DNA of 64,000 nucleotides from Hydractinia symbiolongicarpus (lineage: Eukaryota; Cnidaria; Hydrozoa; Anthoathecata; Hydractiniidae). The stretch covers positions 9,796,001 through 9,860,000 of the forward strand of contig NC_079881.1 of NCBI RefSeq assembly GCF_029227915.1, written 5' to 3'. How positions within the stretch are numbered: the first letter of the stretch is position 1; the number at the start of each line of letters is the position of its first letter. A program made the translations under genes and the position numbers. Below the pieces are notes generated by a model. That model made no database searches. It worked only from the letters and a program-made list of their open reading frames with translations, and was not told where the DNA came from. Shown here piece by piece: positions 1 to 9,399 of this stretch.

Positions 1-62
1 GAGCTCGAACCGAGAACTTTGCGCGTGTGAAGCGCACGTGATAACCGCTACACTACGTAATC
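1..62 (-). tRNA. Unit 0: partial tRNA-Val(CAC), cut by window edge
   Basis: The 5' part of a minus-strand Val gene. The acceptor and part of the T arm fall outside the window. It has the A5 acceptor variant (GATTACG). Confidence 0.85.
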
Positions 63-153
63 CAATGAATTTTGAAACCTATGACGAAGGAAAGCAATAC
101 AAGGCTAAAATAGCTAGAGAAAAAAGCAAAAACATGTCGCTTGTTAGTTGCCA

Positions 154-678
154 GATTCCGTAGTGTAGTGGTTATCACGTGCGCTTTACACGCGCAAGGT
201 CCCCGGTTCGAGCCCGGGCGGAATCATTGATGTTTCCGCGAAGCGAACCTCGGAAGAGCCTCTGTAGGTTCCATGGTGTATGGATAGCACTCAGGACTCT
301 GAATCCTGCGATCCCAGTTCAAGTCTTGGTGGAACCTGTGCCGTTATTTGTGCCTCGGAAGCACCTATTGGGCGTTTGGAAGCAACGGCACTTCAAATAT
401 TTTAGTCATTTGCAAGAAGACATTGTAATAACAACGTTCTTCTGAAATGCATCGGATTAGGGCACAGTGCCTTGTTAGCGCATTAGGCAGCACGTCAGTC
501 TCATAATCTGAAGGTCGAGAGTTCGATCCTCACACAGGGCAAGGCTTTTAAAAGCCGCAGTGAGTCAAATGTTTGACGCCTATTACAAAACTAGCAACTC
601 AACAATGATTCCGCCCGAGCTCGAACCGGGAACCTTGCGCGTGTGAAGCACACGTGATATCCGCTACACTACGTAATC
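154..678. tRNA. Unit 1: Val-TAC(+), Gln-CTG(+), Met-CAT(+), Val-CAC(-)
   Basis: Val(+) 154-226, Gln 267-337, Met 469-541, Val(-) 606-678. Gln is 71 nt: one A is missing in the D loop and the T stem has a mismatch (CCCAG/CTTGG). Val(-) has A5:G68, a GGATATC D arm and an altered anticodon stem. Confidence 0.85.
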
Positions 679-769
679 CAATGAATTTTGGAACCTATGA
701 CGAAGAAAAGCAATACAAGGCTAAAATAGCTAGAGAAAAAAGCAAAAACATGTCGCTTGTTAGTTGCCA

Positions 770-1295
770 GATTTCGTAGTGTAGTGGATATCACGTGCGC
801 TTTACACGCGCAAGGTCCCCGGTTCGAGCCCGGGCGGAATCATTGATGTTTCCGCGAAGCGAACCTCGGAAGAGCCTCTGTAGGTTCCATGGTGTAAAGG
901 TTAGCACTCAGGACTCTGAATCTTGCGATCCGAGTTCAAGTCTCAGTGGAACCTGTGCCGTTATTTGTGCCTCGGAAGCACCTATTGGGCGTTTGGAAGC
1001 AACGGCACTTCAAATATTTTAGTCATTTGCAAGAAGACATTGTAATAACAACGTTCTTCTGAAATGCATCGGATTAGGGCACAGTGCCTTGTTAGCGCAG
1101 TTGGCAGCGCGTCAGTCTCATAATATGAAGGTCGTGAGTTCGATCCTCACACAGGGCAAGGCTTTTAAAAGCCGCAGTGAATCAAATGTTTGACGCCTAT
1201 TAAAAAACTAGCAACTCAACAATGATTCCGCCCGGGCTCGAACCGGGGACCTTGCGCGTGTGAAGCGCACGTGATAACCGCTACACTACGGAATC
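770..1295. tRNA. Unit 2: Val-TAC(+), Gln-CTG(+), Met-CAT(+), Val-CAC(-)
   Basis: Val(+) 770-842, Gln 883-954, Met 1086-1158, Val(-) 1223-1295. Val(+) shares the GGATATC D arm with the adjacent Val(-) of unit 1. Met has A40, which breaks G30:C40. Confidence 0.9.
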
Positions 1296-1386
1296 TAATG
1301 AAATTTGGAACCGATGACAGAGGAAAGCAATACAAGGCTAAAATAGCTAGAGAAAAAAGCAAAAACATGTCGCTTGTTAGTTGCCA

Positions 1387-1911
1387 GATTCCGTAGTGTA
1401 GTGGTTATCACGTGCGCTTTACACGCGCAAGGTCCCCGGTTCGAGACCGGGCGGAATCATTGATGTTTTCGCGAAGCGAACCTCGGAAGAGCCTCTGTAG
1501 GTTCCATGGTGTAATGGTTAGCACTCAGGACTCTGAATCTTGCGATCCGAGTTCAAGTCTCGGTGGAACCTGTGCCGTTATTTGTGCCTCGGAAGCACCT
1601 ATGGGGCGTTTGGAAGCAACGGCACTTCAAATATTTTAGTCATTTGCAAGAAGACATTGTAATAACAACGTTCTTCTGAAATGCATCGCATTAGGGCACA
1701 GTGCCTTGTTAGCGCAGTAGGCAGCGCGTCAGTCTCATAATCTGAAGGTCGTGAGTTCGATCCTCACACAGGGCAAGGCTTTTAAAAGCCGCAGTGAATC
1801 AAATGTTTGACGCCTATTACAAAACTAGCAACTCAACAATGATTCCGCCGGGCTCGAACCGGGGACCTTGGGCGTGTGAAGCGCACGTGATAACCGCTAC
1901 ACTACGGAATC
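1387..1911. tRNA. Unit 3: Val-TAC(+), Gln-CTG(+), Met-CAT(+), Val-CAC(-) degenerate
   Basis: Val(+) 1387-1459, Gln 1500-1571, Met 1703-1775, Val(-) 1840-1911. Val(-) lacks one G of the T stem and has a mismatched anticodon stem (GCCCA), so it is probably a pseudogene. Confidence 0.88.
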
Positions 1912-2002
1912 CAATGAATTTTGGAACCGATGACGAAAGAAAGCAATACAAGGCTAAAATAGCTAGAGAAAAAAGCAAAAACATGTCGCTTGTTAGTTGC
2001 CA

Positions 2003-2527
2003 GATTCCGTAGTGTAGTGGTTATCACGTGCGCTTAACACGCGCAAGGTCCCCGGTTCGAGCCCGGGCGGAATCATTGATGTTTCCGCGAAGCGAACCTC
2101 GGAAGAGCCTCTGTAGGTTCCATGGTGTAATGGTTAGCACTCAGGACTCTGAATCCTGCGATCCGAGTTCAAGTCTCGGTGGAACCTGTGCCGTTAGTTG
2201 TGCCTCAGAAGCACCTATTGGGCGTTTGGAAGCAACGGCACTTCAAATATTTTAGTCATTTGCAAGAAGACATTGTAATAACAACGTTCTTCTGAAATGC
2301 ATCGGATTAGGGCACAGTGCCTTGTTAGCGCAGTAGGCAGCGCCTCAGTCTCATAATCTGAAGGTCGTGAGTGCGATCCTTACACAGGGCAAGGCTTTTA
2401 AAAGCCGCAGTGAATCAAATGTTTGACGCCTATTACAAAACTAGCAACTCAACAATGATTCCGCCCGGGCTCGAACCGGGACCTTGCGCGTGTGAAGCGC
2501 ACGTGATAACCGCTACACTACGGAATC
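2003..2527. tRNA. Unit 4: Val-AAC(+), Gln-CTG(+), Met-CAT(+), Val-CAC(-)
   Basis: Val(+) 2003-2075, Gln 2116-2187, Met 2319-2391, Val(-) 2456-2527. Val(+) has loop TTAACAC, the AAC isoacceptor. Met has T-loop change TGCGATC. Val(-) is the 72-nt form with a four-base variable loop. Confidence 0.9.
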
Positions 2528-2618
2528 CAATGAATTTTGTAACCTATGACGAAGGAAAGCAATACCAGGCTAAAATAGCTAGAGAAAAAAGCAAAAACAT
2601 GTCGCTTGTTAGTTGCCA

Positions 2619-3144
2619 GATTCCGTAGTGTAGTGGTTATCACGTGCGCTTTACACGCGCAAGGTCCCCGGTTCGAGCCCGGGCGGAATCATTGATGTTT
2701 CCGCGAAGCGAACCTCGGAAGAGCCTCTGTAGGTTCCATGGTGTAATGGTTAGCACTCAGGACTCTGAATCCTGCGATCCGAGTTCAAGTCTCGGTGGAA
2801 CCTGTGCCGTTAGTTGTGCCTCAGAAGCACCTATTGGGCGTTTGGAAGCAACGGCACTTCAAATATTTTAGTCATTTGCAAGAAGACATTGTAATAACAA
2901 CGTTCTTCTGAAATGCATCGGATTAGGGCACAGTGCCTTGTTAGCGCAGTAGGCAGCGCCTCAGTCTCATAATCTGAAGGTCGTGAGTTCGATCCTTACA
3001 CAGGGCAAGGCTTTTAAAAGCCGCAGTGAATCAAATGTTTGACCCCTATTACAAAACTAGCAACTCAACAATGATTCCGCCCGAGCTCGAACCGGGAACC
3101 TTGCGCGTGTGAAGCGCACGTGATAACCGCTACACTACGGAATC
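2619..3144. tRNA. Unit 5: Val-TAC(+), Gln-CTG(+), Met-CAT(+), Val-CAC(-)
   Basis: Val(+) 2619-2691, Gln 2732-2803, Met 2935-3007, Val(-) 3072-3144. Met has CCTCAG in the anticodon arm and CCTTACAC near the 3' end, a marker shared with units 4, 69 and 74. Confidence 0.92.
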
Positions 3145-3235
3145 CAATGAATTTTGTAACCTATGACGAAGGAAAGCAATACCAGGCTAAAATAGCTAGA
3201 GAAAAAAGCAAAAACATGTCGCTTGTTAGTTGCCA

Positions 3236-3761
3236 GATTCCGTAGTGTAGTGGTTATCACGTGCGCTTTACACGCGCAAGGTCCCCGGTTCGAGCCCGGG
3301 CGGAATCATTGATGTTTCCGCGAAACGAACCTCGGAAGATCCTCTGTAGGTTCCATGGTGTAATGGTTAGCACTCAGGACTCTGAATCCTACGATCCGAG
3401 TTCAAGTCTCGGTGGAACCTGTGCCGTTATTTGTGCCTCGGAAGCACCTATTGGGCGTTTGGAGGCAACGGCACTTCAAATATTTTAGTCATTTGCAAGA
3501 AGACATTGTAATAACAACGTTCTTCTGAAATGCATCGGATTAGGGCATATTGCCTTGTTAGCGCAGTAGGCAGCGCGTCAGTCTCATAATCTGAAGGTCG
3601 TGAGTTCGATCCTCACACAGGGCTAGGCTTTTAAAAGCCGCAGTGAATCAAATGTTTGACGCCTATTACAAAACTAGCAACTCAACAATGATTCCGCCCG
3701 GGCTCGAACCGGGGACCTTGCACGTGTGAAGCGCACGTGATAACCGCTACACTACGGAATC
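3236..3761. tRNA. Unit 6: Val-TAC(+), Gln-CTG(+), Met-CAT(+, T73), Val-CAC(-)
   Basis: Val(+) 3236-3308, Gln 3349-3420, Met 3552-3624, Val(-) 3689-3761. The Met discriminator is T, not A. Gln has CCTACGATCC, changing the base that closes the anticodon arm. Confidence 0.88.
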
Positions 3762-3852
3762 CAATGAATTTTGTAACCTATGACGAAGGAAAGCAATACA
3801 AGGCTAAAATAGCTAGAGAAAAAAGCGAAAACATGTCGCTTGTTAGTTGCCA

Positions 3853-4378
3853 GATTCCGTAGTGTAGTGGTTATCACGTGCGCTTTACATGCGCAAGGTC
3901 CCCGGTTCGAGCCCGGGCGGAATCATTGATGTTTCCGCGAAGCGAACCTCGGAAGAGCCTCTGTAGGTTCCATGGTGTAATGGTTAGCACTCAGGACTCT
4001 GAATCCTGCGATCCGAGTTCAAGTCTCGGTGGAACCTGTGCCGTTATTTGTGCCTCGGAAGCACCTATTGGGCGTTTGGAAGCAACGGCGCTTCAAATAT
4101 TTTAGTCATTTGCAAGAAGACATTGTAATAACAACGTTCTTCTGAAATGCATCGGATTAGGGCAAAGTGCCTTGTTGGCGCAGTAGGCAGCGCGTCAGTC
4201 TCATAATCTGAAGGTCGAGAGTTCGATCCTCACACAGAGCAAGGCTTTTAAAAGCCGCAGTGAATCAAATGTTTGACGCCTATTACAAAACTAGCAACTC
4301 AACAATGATTCCGCCCGAGCTCGAACCGGGAACCTTGCGCGTGTGAAGCGCACGTGATAACCGCTACACTACGTAATC
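3853..4378. tRNA. Unit 7: Val-TAC(+), Gln-CTG(+), Met-CAT(+, A70), Val-CAC(-)
   Basis: Val(+) 3853-3925, Gln 3966-4037, Met 4169-4241, Val(-) 4306-4378. The Val(+) anticodon loop is TTTACAT. Met ends AGAGCA, a C3:A70 mismatch. Val(-) has A5:G68. Confidence 0.88.
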
Positions 4379-4469
4379 CAATGAATTTTGGAACCTATGA
4401 CGAAGGAAAGCAATACAAGGCTAAAATAGCTAGAGAAAAAAGCAAAAACATGTCGCTTGTTAGTTGCTA

Positions 4470-4993
4470 GATTCCGTAGTGTAGTGGTTATCACGTGCGC
4501 TTTACACGCGCAAGGTCCCCGGTTCGAGCCCAGGCGAATCATTGATGTTTCCGCGAAGCGAACCTCGGAAGAGCCTCTGTAGGTTCCATGGTGTAATGGT
4601 TAGCACTCAGGACTCTGAATCTTGCGATCCGAATTCAAGTCTCGGTGGACCCTGTGCCGTTATTTGTGCCTCGGAAGCACCTATTGGGCGTTTGGAAGCA
4701 ACGGCACTTCAAATATTTTAGTCATTTGCAAGAAGACATTGTAATAACAACGTTCTTCTGAAATGCATCGGATTAGGGCACAGTGCCTTGTTAGCGCAGT
4801 AGGCAGCGCGTCAGTCTCATAATCTGAAGGTCGTGAGTTCGATCCTCACACAGGGCAAGGCTTTTAAAAGCCGCAGTGAATCAAATGTTTGACGCCTATT
4901 ACAAACCTAGCAACTCAACAATGATTCCGCCCGGGCTCGAACCGGGACCTTGCGCGTGTGAAGCGCACGTGATAACCGCTACACTACGGAATC
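4470..4993. tRNA. Unit 8: degenerate Val(+), Gln-CTG(+), Met-CAT(+), Val-CAC(-)
   Basis: Val(+) 4470-4541, Gln 4582-4653, Met 4785-4857, Val(-) 4922-4993. Val(+) has lost a G in CGGAATC, so its acceptor stem is broken. Gln has a U3:C70 mismatch (GGACCCT). Val(-) is the 72-nt form. Confidence 0.85.
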
Positions 4994-5084
4994 CAATGAA
5001 TTTTGTAACCTATGACGAAGGAAAGCAATACCAGGCTAAAATAGCTAGAGAAAAAAGCAAAAACATGTCGCTTGTTAGTTGCCA

Positions 5085-5610
5085 GATTCCGTAGTGTAGT
5101 GGTTATCACGTGCGCTTTACACGCGCAAGGTCCCCGGTTTGAGCCCGGGCGGAATCATTGATGTTTCCGCGAAGCGAACCTCGCAAGATCCTCTGTAGGT
5201 TCCATGGTGTAATGGTTAGCACTCAGGACTCTGAATCCTGCGATCCAAGTTCAAGTCTCGGTGGAACCTGTGCCGTTATTTGTGCCTCGGAAGCACCTAT
5301 TGGGCGTTTGGAGGCAACGGCACTTCAAATATTTTAGTCATTTGCAAGAAGACATTGTAATAACAACGTTCTTCTGAAATGCATCGGATTAGGGCACATT
5401 GCCTTGTTAGCGCAGTAGGCAGCGCGTCAGTCTCATAATCTGAAGGTCGTGAGTTCGATCCTCACACAGGGCTAGGCTTTTAAAAGCCGCAGTGAATGAA
5501 ATGTTTGACGCCTATTACAAAACTAGCAACTCAACAATGATTCCGCCCGGGCTCGAACCGGGGACCTTGCGCGTGTGAAGCGCACGTGATAACCGCTACA
5601 CTACGGAATC
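5085..5610. tRNA. Unit 9: Val-TAC(+), Gln-CTG(+), Met-CAT(+, T73), Val-CAC(-)
   Basis: Val(+) 5085-5157, Gln 5198-5269, Met 5401-5473, Val(-) 5538-5610. The Val(+) T loop is TTTGAGC, which alters a B-box base. The Met discriminator is T. Confidence 0.88.
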
Positions 5611-5701
5611 CAATGAATTTTGTAACCTATGACGAAGGAAAGCAATACAAGGCTAAAATAGCTAGAGAAAAAAGCAAAAACATGTCGCTTGTTAGTTGCC
5701 A

Positions 5702-6226
5702 GATTCCGTAGTGTAGTGGTTATCACGTGCGCTTTACACGCGCAAGGTCCCCGGTTCGAGCCCGGGCGGAATCATTGATGTTTCCGCGAAGCGAACCTCG
5801 GAAGAGCCTCTGTAGGTTCCATGGTGTAATGGTTAGCACTCAGGACTCTGAATCCTGCAATCCGAGTTCAAGTCTCGGTGGAACCTGTGCCGTTATTTGT
5901 GCCTCGGAAGCACCTATTAGGCGTTTGGAAGCAACGGCGCTTCAAATATTTTAGTCATTTGCAAGAAGACATTGTAATAACAACGTTCTTCTGAAATGCA
6001 TCGGATTAGGGCAAAGTGCCTTGTTGGCGCAGTAGGCAGCGCGTCAGTCTCATAATCTGAAGGTCGAGAGTTCGATCCTCACACAGAGCAAGGCTTTTAA
6101 AAGCCGCAGTGAATCAAATGTTTGACGCCTATTACAAAACTAGCAACTCAACAATGATTCCGCCCGAGCTCGAACCGGGACCTTGCGCGTGTGAAGCGCA
6201 CGTGATAACCGCTACACTACGTAATC
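5702..6226. tRNA. Unit 10: Val-TAC(+), Gln-CTG(+), Met-CAT(+, A70), Val-CAC(-)
   Basis: Val(+) 5702-5774, Gln 5815-5886, Met 6018-6090, Val(-) 6155-6226. Gln has CTGCAATCC. Met has C3:A70. Val(-) is 72 nt with A5:G68. Confidence 0.88.
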
Positions 6227-6317
6227 CAATGAATTTTGGAACGTATGACGAAGGAAAGCAATACAAGGCTAAAATAGCTAGAGAAAAAAGCAAAAACATG
6301 TCGCTTGTTAGTTGCCA

Positions 6318-6842
6318 GATTCCGTAGTGTAGTGGTTATCACGTGCACTTTACACGCGCAAGGTCCCCGGTTCGAGCCCAGGCGGAATCATTGATGTTTC
6401 CGCGAAGCGAACCTCGGAAGAGCCTCTGTAGGTTCCATGGTGTAATGGTTAGCACTCAGGACTCTGAATCTTGCGATCCGAGTTCAAGTCTCGGTGGACC
6501 CTGTGCCGTTATTTGTGCCTCGAAAGCACCTATTAGGCGTTTGGAAGCAACGGCACTTCAAATATTTTAGTCATTTGCAAGAAGACATTGTAATAACAAC
6601 GTTCTTCTGAAATGCATCGGATTAGGGCACAGTGCCTTGTTAGCGCAGTAGGCAGCGCGTTAGTCTCATAATCTGAAGGTCGTGAGTTCGATCCTCACAC
6701 AGGGCAAGGCTTTTAAAAGCCGCAGTGAATCAAATGTTTGACGCCTATTACAAAACTAGCAACTCAACAATGATTCCGCCCGGGCTCGAACCGGGACCTT
6801 GCGCGTGTGAAGCGCACGTGATAACCGCTACACTACGGAATC
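6318..6842. tRNA. Unit 11: Val-TAC(+), Gln-CTG(+), Met-CAT(+), Val-CAC(-)
   Basis: Val(+) 6318-6390, Gln 6431-6502, Met 6634-6706, Val(-) 6771-6842. Val(+) has an anticodon-stem change (GCACTTTAC). Gln has U3:C70. Val(-) is 72 nt. Confidence 0.88.
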
Positions 6843-6933
6843 CAATGAATTTTGTAACCTATGACGAAGGAAAGCAATACCAGGCTAAAATAGCTAGAGA
6901 AAAAAGCAAAAACATGTCGCTTGTTAGTTGCCA

Positions 6934-7006
6934 GATTCCGTAGTGTAGTGGTTATCACGTGCGCTTTACACGCGCAAGGTCCCCGGTTCGAGCCCGGGCG
7001 GAATCA
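6934..7006 (+). tRNA. Prototype tRNA-Val(TAC), plus strand
   Basis: A 73-nt cloverleaf. The acceptor GATTCCG pairs with CGGAATC and is followed by discriminator A. The A box is TAGTGTAGTGG and the B box GGTTCGAGCCC. The anticodon stem TGCGC/GCGCA closes the loop TTTACAC, giving anticodon TAC (reads GUA). CCA is not encoded. The sequence closely resembles animal nuclear tRNA-Val. The next gene, Gln, starts 40 nt downstream with no T-run of four between them. Confidence 0.95.
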
Positions 7007-7046
7007 TTGATGTTTCCGCGAAGCGAACCTCGGAAGATCCTCTGTA

Positions 7047-7118
7047 GGTTCCATGGTGTAATGGTTAGCACTCAGGACTCTGAATCCTGCGATCCGAGTT
7101 CAAGTCTCGGTGGAACCT
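7047..7118 (+). tRNA. Prototype tRNA-Gln(CTG), plus strand
   Basis: A 72-nt cloverleaf. The acceptor GGTTCCA pairs with TGGAACC and ends in discriminator T. The anticodon stem CAGGA/TCCTG closes the loop CTCTGAA, giving CTG (reads CAG). The A box is TGGTGTAATGG and the B box GAGTTCAAGTC, with T stem CCGAG/CTCGG. It is nearly identical to animal nuclear tRNA-Gln(CTG). A conserved stem-loop begins at the very next base. Confidence 0.95.
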
Positions 7119-7172
7119 GTGCCGTTATTTGTGCCTCGGAAGCACCTATTGGACGTTTGGAGGCAACGGCAC
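7119..7172 (+). other. Conserved stem-loop trailer after tRNA-Gln (prototype)
   Basis: The perfect 8-bp arms GTGCCGTT (7119-7126) and AACGGCAC (7165-7172) enclose a smaller hairpin, GTGC (7131-7134) with GCAC (7142-7145). It abuts the Gln 3' end and lies 8 nt before the TTTT at 7181-7184. The outer arms are kept in nearly every unit, including a G:U-compatible change (AACGGCGC). The role is unknown. It could be a structured trailer, a separate small RNA, or a remnant carried along by array homogenisation. Confidence 0.7.
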
Positions 7173-7180
7173 TTCAAATA

Positions 7181-7184
7181 TTTT
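7181..7184 (+). terminator. Likely Pol III terminator for the Val-Gln transcript
   Basis: TTTT within ATATTTTAG, 62 nt past the end of Gln. It is the first T-run of four or more on this strand after the Val(+) gene. In units with the altered Gln (for example unit 30) the run becomes TTTTT through a one-base deletion nearby. Confidence 0.6.
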
Positions 7185-7323
7185 AGTCATTTGCAAGAAG
7201 ACATTGTAATAACAACGTTCTTTTGAAATGCATCGGATTAGGGCACATTGCCTTGTTAGCGCAGTAGGCAGCGCGTCAGTCTCATAATCTGAAGGTCGTG
7301 AGTTCGATCCTCACACAGGGCTA

Positions 7324-7337
7324 GGCTTTTAAAAGCC
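7324..7337. terminator. Palindromic TTTTAAAA terminator between Met and Val(-)
   Basis: GGCTTTTAAAAGCC, a perfect 14-bp palindrome that starts two bases after the Met gene. It puts TTTT on both strands. For Met(+) this is a well-placed Pol III stop. For Val(-) it would be a backup stop behind the TTTT on the minus strand at 7368-7371. In several units (for example 18, 22, 31, 39 and 97) the sequence reads GGCTTGTAAAAGCC, which removes the plus-strand T-run. Confidence 0.65.
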
Positions 7338-7367
7338 GCAGTGAATCAAATGTTTGACGCCTATTAC

Positions 7368-7371
7368 AAAA
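7368..7371 (-). terminator. Likely Pol III terminator of tRNA-Val(-)
   Basis: AAAA on the plus strand, TTTT on the transcribed sense, inside CAAAACTAG and 16 nt past the Val(-) 3' end. It is conserved in almost all units. Confidence 0.6.
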
Positions 7372-7386
7372 CTAGCAACTCAACAA

Positions 7387-7459
7387 TGATTCCGCCCGGG
7401 CTCGAACCGGGGACCTTGCGCGTGTGAAGCGCACGTGATAACCGCTACACTACGGAATC
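7387..7459 (-). tRNA. Prototype tRNA-Val(CAC), minus strand
   Basis: Read on the minus strand this is a 73-nt tRNA-Val almost identical to Val(+), with loop TTCACAC and so anticodon CAC (reads GUG). The acceptor GATTCCG/CGGAATC is fully paired. The gene converges on Met and diverges from the next unit's Val(+). About half of the copies in the array instead have GATTACG, an A5:G68 mismatch in the acceptor stem. Confidence 0.95.
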
Positions 7460-7550
7460 CAACGAATTTTGTAACCTATGACGAAGGAAAGCAATACAAG
7501 GCTAAAATAGCTAGAGAAAAAAGCAAAAACATGTCGCTTGTTAGTTGCCA
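7460..7550. promoter_or_regulatory. 91-bp divergent spacer between Val(-) and the next Val(+)
   Basis: This shared upstream region of two divergent tRNA-Val genes is strongly conserved among units. It contains TAAAATAGCTAG and the A-rich run AGAAAAAAGCAAAAAC. The internal boxes should be enough for Pol III, so a regulatory role is only inferred from position. It separates the arms of a near-perfect 73-bp inverted repeat. Confidence 0.4.
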
Positions 7551-8075
7551 GATTCCGTAGTGTAGTGGTTATCACGTGCGCTTTACACGCGCAAGATCCC
7601 CGGTTCGAGCCCGGGCGGAATCATTGATGTTTCCGCGAAGCGAACCCCGGAAGAGCCTCTGTAGGTTCCATGGTGTAATGGTTAGCACTCAGGACTCTGA
7701 ATCTTGCGATCCGAGTTCAAGTCTCGGTGGACCCTGTGCCGTTATTTGTGCCTCGGAAGCACCTATTAGGCGTTTGGAAGCAACGGCACTTCAAATATTT
7801 TAGTCATTTGCAAGAAGACATTGTAATAACAACGTTCTTCTGAAATGCATCGGATTAGGGCACAGTGCCTTGTTAGCGCAGTAGGCAGCGCGTTAGTCTC
7901 ATAATCTGAAGGTCGTGAGTTCGATCCTCACACAGGGCAAGGCTTTTAAAAGCCGCAGTGAATCAAATGTTTGACGCCTATTACAAAACTAGCAACTCAA
8001 CAATGATTCCGCCCGGGCTCGAACCGGGACCTTGCGCGTGTGAAGCGCACGTGATAACCGCTACACTACGGAATC
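7551..8075. tRNA. Unit 13: Val-TAC(+), Gln-CTG(+), Met-CAT(+), Val-CAC(-)
   Basis: Val(+) 7551-7623, Gln 7664-7735, Met 7867-7939, Val(-) 8004-8075. Gln has U3:C70 and a G29:U41 wobble. Val(-) is 72 nt. Confidence 0.9.
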
Positions 8076-8166
8076 CAATGAATTTTGTAACCTATGACGA
8101 AGGAAAGCAATACCAGGCTAAAATAGCTAGAGAAAAAAGCAAAAACATGTCGCTTGTTAGTTGCCA

Positions 8167-8692
8167 GATTCCGTAGTGTAGTGGTTATCACGTGCGCTTT
8201 ACACGCGCAAGGTCCCCGGTTCGAGCCCGGGCGGAATCATTGATGTTTCCGCGAAGCGAACCTCGGAAGATCCTCTGTAGGTTCCATGGTGTAATGGTTA
8301 GCACTCAGGACTCTGAATCCTGCGATCCGAGTTCAAGTCTCGGTGGAACCTGTGCCGTTATTTGTGCCTCGGAAGCACCTATTGGACGTTTGGAGGCAAC
8401 GGCACTTCAAATATTTTAGTCATTTGCAAGAAGACATTGTAATAACAACGTTCTTTTGAAATGCATCGGATTAGGGCACATTGCCTTGTTAGCGCAGTAG
8501 GCAGCGCGTCAGTCTCATAATCTGAAGGTCGTGAGTTCGATCCTCACACAGGGCTAGGCTTTTAAAAGCCGCAGTGAATCAAATGTTTGACGCCTATTAC
8601 AAAACTAGCAACTCAACAATGATTCCGCCCGGGCTCGAACCGGGGACCTTGCGCGTGTGAAGCGCACGTGATAACCGCTACACTACGGAATC
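8167..8692. tRNA. Unit 14: Val-TAC(+), Gln-CTG(+), Met-CAT(+, T73), Val-CAC(-)
   Basis: Val(+) 8167-8239, Gln 8280-8351, Met 8483-8555, Val(-) 8620-8692. A near copy of unit 12, 1233 bp away. Confidence 0.92.
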
Positions 8693-8783
8693 CAATGAAT
8701 TTTGTAACCTATGACGAAGGAAAGCAATACAAGGCTAAAATAGCTAGAGAAAAAAGCAAAAACATGTCGCTTGTTAGTTGCCA

Positions 8784-9308
8784 GATTCCGTAGTGTAGTG
8801 GTTATCACGTGCGCTTTACACGCGCAAGATCCCCGGTTCGAGCCCGGGCGGAATCATTGATGTTTCCGCGAAGCGAACCTCGGAAGAGCCTCTGTAGGTT
8901 CCATGGTGTAATGGTTAGCACTCAGGACTCTGAATCCTGCAATCCGAGTTCAAGTCTCGGTGGAACCTGTGCCGTTATTTGTGCCTCGGAAGCACCTATT
9001 GGGCGTTTGGAAGCAACGGCGCTTCAAATATTTTAGTCATTTGCAAGAAGACATTGTAATAACAACGTTCTTCTGAAATGCATCGGATTAGGGCACAGTG
9101 CCTTGTTAGCGCAGTAGGCAGCGCCTTAGTCTCATAATCTGAAGGTCGTGAGTTCGATCCTTACACAGGGCAAGGCTTTTAAAAGCCGCAGTGAATCAAA
9201 TGTTTGACGTCTATTACAAAACTAGCAACTCAACAATGATTCCGCCCGGGCTCGAACCAGGACCTTGCGCGTGTGAAGCGCACGTGATAACCGCTACACT
9301 ACGGAATC
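8784..9308. tRNA. Unit 15: Val-TAC(+), Gln-CTG(+), Met-CAT(+), Val-CAC(-)
   Basis: Val(+) 8784-8856, Gln 8897-8968, Met 9100-9172, Val(-) 9237-9308. Gln has CTGCAATCC. Val(-) is 72 nt with a further T-stem change (GAACCAGG on the plus strand). Confidence 0.88.
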
Positions 9309-9399
9309 CAATGAATTTTGTAACCTATGACGAAGGAAAGCAATACCAGGCTAAAATAGCTAGAGAAAAAAGCAAAAACATGTCGCTTGTTAGTTGCCA

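Larger units (their letters stand above)
6934..7459. tRNA. Unit 12: Val-TAC(+), Gln-CTG(+), Met-CAT(+, T73), Val-CAC(-)
   Basis: Val(+) 6934-7006, Gln 7047-7118, Met 7250-7322, Val(-) 7387-7459. This is the reference unit for Val, Gln and the spacer elements. Only Met departs, with T73. Confidence 0.93.

Noticed and set aside
179-445. Repeated 75- to 90-codon open frames across the array, on both strands
   Set aside because: They start or run inside tRNA-Val, tRNA-Gln or tRNA-Val(-) and simply translate tRNA genes plus spacer. Frame-breaking changes are tolerated freely among units, so they are not protein genes.
7201-7219. A second hairpin (AGAAGAC with GTTCTTC) in the Gln-Met spacer as a regulatory element
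   Set aside because: The arms are short and imperfect with a long loop, and some units change one arm without compensation.
7460-7550. Specific upstream promoter motifs (TATA-like or PSE-like) in the divergent spacer
   Set aside because: The A/T-rich patches are too generic, and tRNA genes have internal promoters. I could not support a defined motif.
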